NCBI GenBank assembly: GCA_937958885.1
Contig: CALGMT010000013.1
Span: 1-64,000 of the forward strand
DNA from: an uncultured bacterium
GTDB lineage: Bacteria > Verrucomicrobiota > Kiritimatiellia > CAIVKH01
Direction: 5' to 3'
DNA length: 64,000 nt
Shown here: positions 61,794-64,000 of the stretch, piece after piece
How the letters are laid out: each line of letters begins with the position of its first letter
Position numbering within the stretch: the first letter of the stretch is position 1
Notes under the pieces: generated by a model
What the model was told of the DNA's origin: nothing
The model's database searches: none
The model's input: only the letters and a program-made list of their open reading frames with translations
Position numbers and translations under genes: made by a program

Positions 61794-63217
61794 AGAATAT
61801 GTATCCGCTGTTTCTGGCAAATCGCGCGGAGGCCCCTAATTCCGATCTGGAAGTGCGCGATAAGTATTCCGGCGCGCTCGTCGCGCGGGTCGCTCAGGCC
61901 GACGCGACCATGATCCGCGAGGCGATCGCCCGCGCGGAGGGCGCCGTCGAACCGCTGCGCGCCTGGCCGGCCTACAAACGACAGGCCGTGCTCGACCATC
62001 TCGTGCGCCGCGTGCGCGAGCGCGCCGACGAATTCGCGCAATTGCTCTGCGCCGAGGCGGGCAAGCCGATCAAGGACAGCCGCGGCGAAGTCGCCCGGCT
62101 GATCGACACCTTGCGGATCTCCGCCGAGGAGTCCGTGCGTATGACCGGCGAAGTGATGCCGCTCGATATCTCTCCGCGCACGGCCGCCTACGCCGGAATG
62201 TGGAAGCGCGTGCCGATCGGCGTTTGCTCGTTCATCTCGCCGTTCAATTTCCCCCTCAACCTCGTCGCGCATAAAATCGGCCCCGCGCTTGCGGTCGGCT
62301 GCCCATTCGTCCTGAAGCCCGCCAGCTTGACCCCGCTGGGCGCGCTCGCGCTGGGTGAGATTCTGGCGGAAACCGATCTGCCGGAAGGCGCGTTTTCCAT
62401 CCTGCCGTGCCCGCGCGACGGCGCGGATTTGTTCACCACCGACGAGCGCATCAAGCTGCTCTCGTTCACCGGCTCACCCGACGTCGGATGGGCGCTCAAG
62501 GCCAAGGCCGGCAAGAAAAAGGTCGTGCTCGAACTCGGCGGCAACGCGGCGGTCGTGGTGGACGCCGACGCGGACCTGAAGGACGCGGTCGATCGCATCA
62601 TCATCGGCGCGTTCTACCAGTCGGGCCAGAGTTGCATCAGCGTCCAGCGCGTGATCGCGCACGAATCGGTGTATGCAGACCTGCGCGACCGCCTCGTCGC
62701 GGCCGCGCGCGCGCTTAAGGCGGGTGATCCGCGAGACGAGGCGACCTTCATCGGCCCGATCATTTCCGCGAAAGAGGCGGATCGCATCGAGGCGTGGATG
62801 GCGTCGTCGGTCCAGCGCGGCGCGCGCGTCCTCTGCGGAGGCACACGCGAGGGAAACGTTATCCAAGCGACCGTCCTGGAAAATGTGCCGCGCGACGAAA
62901 AGCTTTATGCGGAGGAGGTCTTCGGTCCCGTCGTCATCCTCGAATCCGCGCCGGATTTCAACGCCGCCCTCGCGCGCGTCAACGACAGCCGCTACGGTCT
63001 TCAAGCCGGCGTGTTCACGCGCGACATCCAAAAAGCCTGGCGCGCATGGGACGCGCTGGACGTGGGCGGCGTCCTGATTAACGAAGTCCCCTCCTGGCGC
63101 GTGGACCACATGCCTTACGGCGGCGTCAAAGAAAGCGGACTGGGCCGAGAAGGCGTCCGCTTCGCGATGGAAGACATGACGGAAATTCGGATGTTCGTGT
63201 TGCGCCGCAACGTGTGA
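61790..63217 (+). CDS. NAD(P)-dependent aldehyde dehydrogenase
   Basis: 475 aa from ATG 61790 (GTG 61745 is an in-frame alternative). ALDH superfamily features: FISPFNFPLNLVAHKIGPAL, SFTGSPDVGW, general base Glu in VLELGGN (about 248), catalytic Cys in QSGQSCIS (about 281), EEVFGPVV, and the end PYGGVKESGLGREGV. Oxidises an aldehyde to the acid; resembles the succinate-semialdehyde/lactaldehyde/G3P group, substrate unassigned. Its position after sucCD is suggestive only. Confidence 0.92.
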   Translation: MKNMYPLFLANRAEAPNSDLEVRDKYSGALVARVAQADATMIREAIARAEGAVEPLRAWPAYKRQAVLDHLVRRVRERADEFAQLLCAEAGKPIKDSRGEVARLIDTLRISAEESVRMTGEVMPLDISPRTAAYAGMWKRVPIGVCSFISPFNFPLNLVAHKIGPALAVGCPFVLKPASLTPLGALALGEILAETDLPEGAFSILPCPRDGADLFTTDERIKLLSFTGSPDVGWALKAKAGKKKVVLELGGNAAVVVDADADLKDAVDRIIIGAFYQSGQSCISVQRVIAHESVYADLRDRLVAAARALKAGDPRDEATFIGPIISAKEADRIEAWMASSVQRGARVLCGGTREGNVIQATVLENVPRDEKLYAEEVFGPVVILESAPDFNAALARVNDSRYGLQAGVFTRDIQKAWRAWDALDVGGVLINEVPSWRVDHMPYGGVKESGLGREGVRFAMEDMTEIRMFVLRRNV

Positions 63218-63769
63218 TCAGCGGCGCCGCCCGGTCAATGCAGCGTGAAAGTCCCGATAGTCCGTGCGCGGGTCGAGCCAGATGCCGAAATAGGGTCCTG
63301 CAAAATCCGCGCCGGGGATCACGCCGAGCGGATCGCCGTTGAACGCCAGTTCGCTGCCGACACCGGGCACATATGTTAAGGTGTATCGGTCGCCCGGGCG
63401 CACGTCGCGGTAGAGTCGATTGATTTCATCCACACGCGACTGGATTGCGGCGAGCTCATCCGGTTTCAAATGCCGCCGGAGCATGTCGTCGCCCGCCTTG
63501 ATCAGATCGGCTGCGGAAATAGTGCGGAGATACACAATGTCCAGCCGCTTCGGCACGTCGTCCAGGACCGATTCGGTCGGCACTCCTTCGCCGACGTGGA
63601 GCGCGGCCCAATACACGCGAAAAATATACCCGACCCGCAGCAGTGCTTCGCCCCGCAGCGTCATCCTTGCGCCGTGCGCCTCGACAACAGCCGGGAAAAC
63701 CGGCTTTGATGCCGCGGCGGCGATGAGCGGCAGCGCGAGCAGGGCAAACAGGATGATAATTTTGCGCAT
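63218..63769 (-). CDS. Periplasmic chalcone-isomerase-like domain protein
   Basis: 183 aa with a signal peptide (1-20, cleaving around AAAAS). FRVYWAALHVGEGVPTESVL, PKRLDIVYLRTISAADLIKA and LAFNGDPLGVIPGADFAGPY match the bacterial chalcone-isomerase-like family (Chalcone_3), seen as secreted proteins of unknown role. Convergent with the aldehyde dehydrogenase, touching end to end. Confidence 0.85.
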   Translation of the reverse strand: MRKIIILFALLALPLIAAAASKPVFPAVVEAHGARMTLRGEALLRVGYIFRVYWAALHVGEGVPTESVLDDVPKRLDIVYLRTISAADLIKAGDDMLRRHLKPDELAAIQSRVDEINRLYRDVRPGDRYTLTYVPGVGSELAFNGDPLGVIPGADFAGPYFGIWLDPRTDYRDFHAALTGRRR

Positions 63770-63820
63770 AAACGTACATCGCGCTGCAGCAATTTCCCTT
63801 ACACCCCCCGCGCGAATCGG

Positions 63821-63848
63821 TTGACTCTGGTGCCGGTTTCCGTAGGCT
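63821..63848 (+). promoter_or_regulatory. Sigma-70-type promoter for the right-edge gene
   Basis: TTGACT, 16-bp spacer, TAGGCT (63843-63848), followed by AAGGAG at 63860-63865 and a GTG start at 63876. Confidence 0.5.
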
Positions 63849-63875
63849 GTCAACCTTTCAAGGAGAACCCGTATC

Positions 63876-64000
63876 GTGGCGCAGGTTTCGAAGACGATGA
63901 ATACATGGCCCTGGCAGGGCCTCGGCAAGGCTCCGCCGGAGAAGAAGCCCATGCCGATCCGGCTGAAGGCGACGATTCAGGCCGCGGCCATGACCGCGAT
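63876..64000 (+). CDS. Start of an unidentified gene (3' end beyond window)
   Basis: The frame is open from GTG 63876 to the right edge (about 41 codons): MAQVSKTMNTWPWQGLGKAP, then charged residues and a start of hydrophobic sequence (IRLKATIQAAAMTA) that may be a membrane helix. AAGGAG lies 10 bp upstream, behind a plausible promoter. ATG 63897 is an alternative start. Too little remains to name it. Confidence 0.6.
   Translation, partial: MAQVSKTMNTWPWQGLGKAPPEKKPMPIRLKATIQAAAMTA

Noticed and set aside
1-64000. CRISPR array, prophage, transposase or integrase
   Set aside because: I looked for regularly spaced repeats, integrase or transposase motifs and terminal inverted repeats and saw none; the only repeat family is the 31-bp dimer.

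Overview
The window is 64 kb of GC-rich chromosome from a Gram-negative bacterium. It carries lipid A and core-LPS genes (lpxK, waaF, two LpxL-type acyltransferases, glycosyltransferases), murJ and periplasmic lipoproteins. A PEP-CTERM protein, a type II pseudopilin with a C-terminal H-x9-DG-like motif and a large lamin-tail-domain secreted protein point to the PVC superphylum, most plausibly Verrucomicrobiota/Kiritimatiellota. That placement is inference from gene content. Genes are very tightly packed, and most operon neighbours overlap by 4 bp (ATGA or GTGA).

Left part (1-10 kb): an NrpR-like nitrogen repressor, cut by the window edge, is divergent from glutamate dehydrogenase, with repeats between them. 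A cysQ-like phosphatase follows. Next, on the minus strand, is a five-gene translationally coupled cassette: ABC-2-like permease, three SPFH/band-7 (HflK/HflC-like) proteins and a CPC-type heavy-metal P-type ATPase.

Envelope region (10-23 kb): lpxK, waaF, two glycosyltransferases and an LPS-kinase-like/glycosidase-like fusion run on the plus strand. An LpxL-type acyltransferase, two more glycosyltransferases, an ArnT/PMT-like GT-C enzyme and murJ follow, several in tail-to-tail overlap. An LpqC-like esterase and a tiny membrane protein close the block.

Surface and transport region (23.8-33 kb): a PEP-CTERM protein, a pseudopilin and an 801-aa LTD protein form one cluster. The first and third share an N-terminal module. 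A ferric-iron-type ABC importer follows, ending in a secreted beta-propeller protein whose first codons are made of a 31-bp tandem repeat.

Middle (33-48 kb): a DPPR-synthase-like UbiA enzyme with a Dpm1-like glycosyltransferase, def, hrpB, der, an RRM protein, a secreted serpin, and a minus-strand operon pstS-queE-queC-FNR-like-apbE-like downstream of a hybrid histidine kinase.

Right part (48-64 kb): a 5'-truncated SDR, a second LpxL-type gene beside tRNA-Lys, psd-pssA, a eukaryotic-type UDP-glucose pyrophosphorylase, YceI with a clear terminator, a topoisomerase VI A subunit without its B subunit, TPR proteins, sucCD, an aldehyde dehydrogenase behind a dyad-rich leader, a chalcone-isomerase-like protein and the start of one more gene. 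The second copy of the 31-bp tandem repeat and a G-quadruplex motif lie upstream of sucC.
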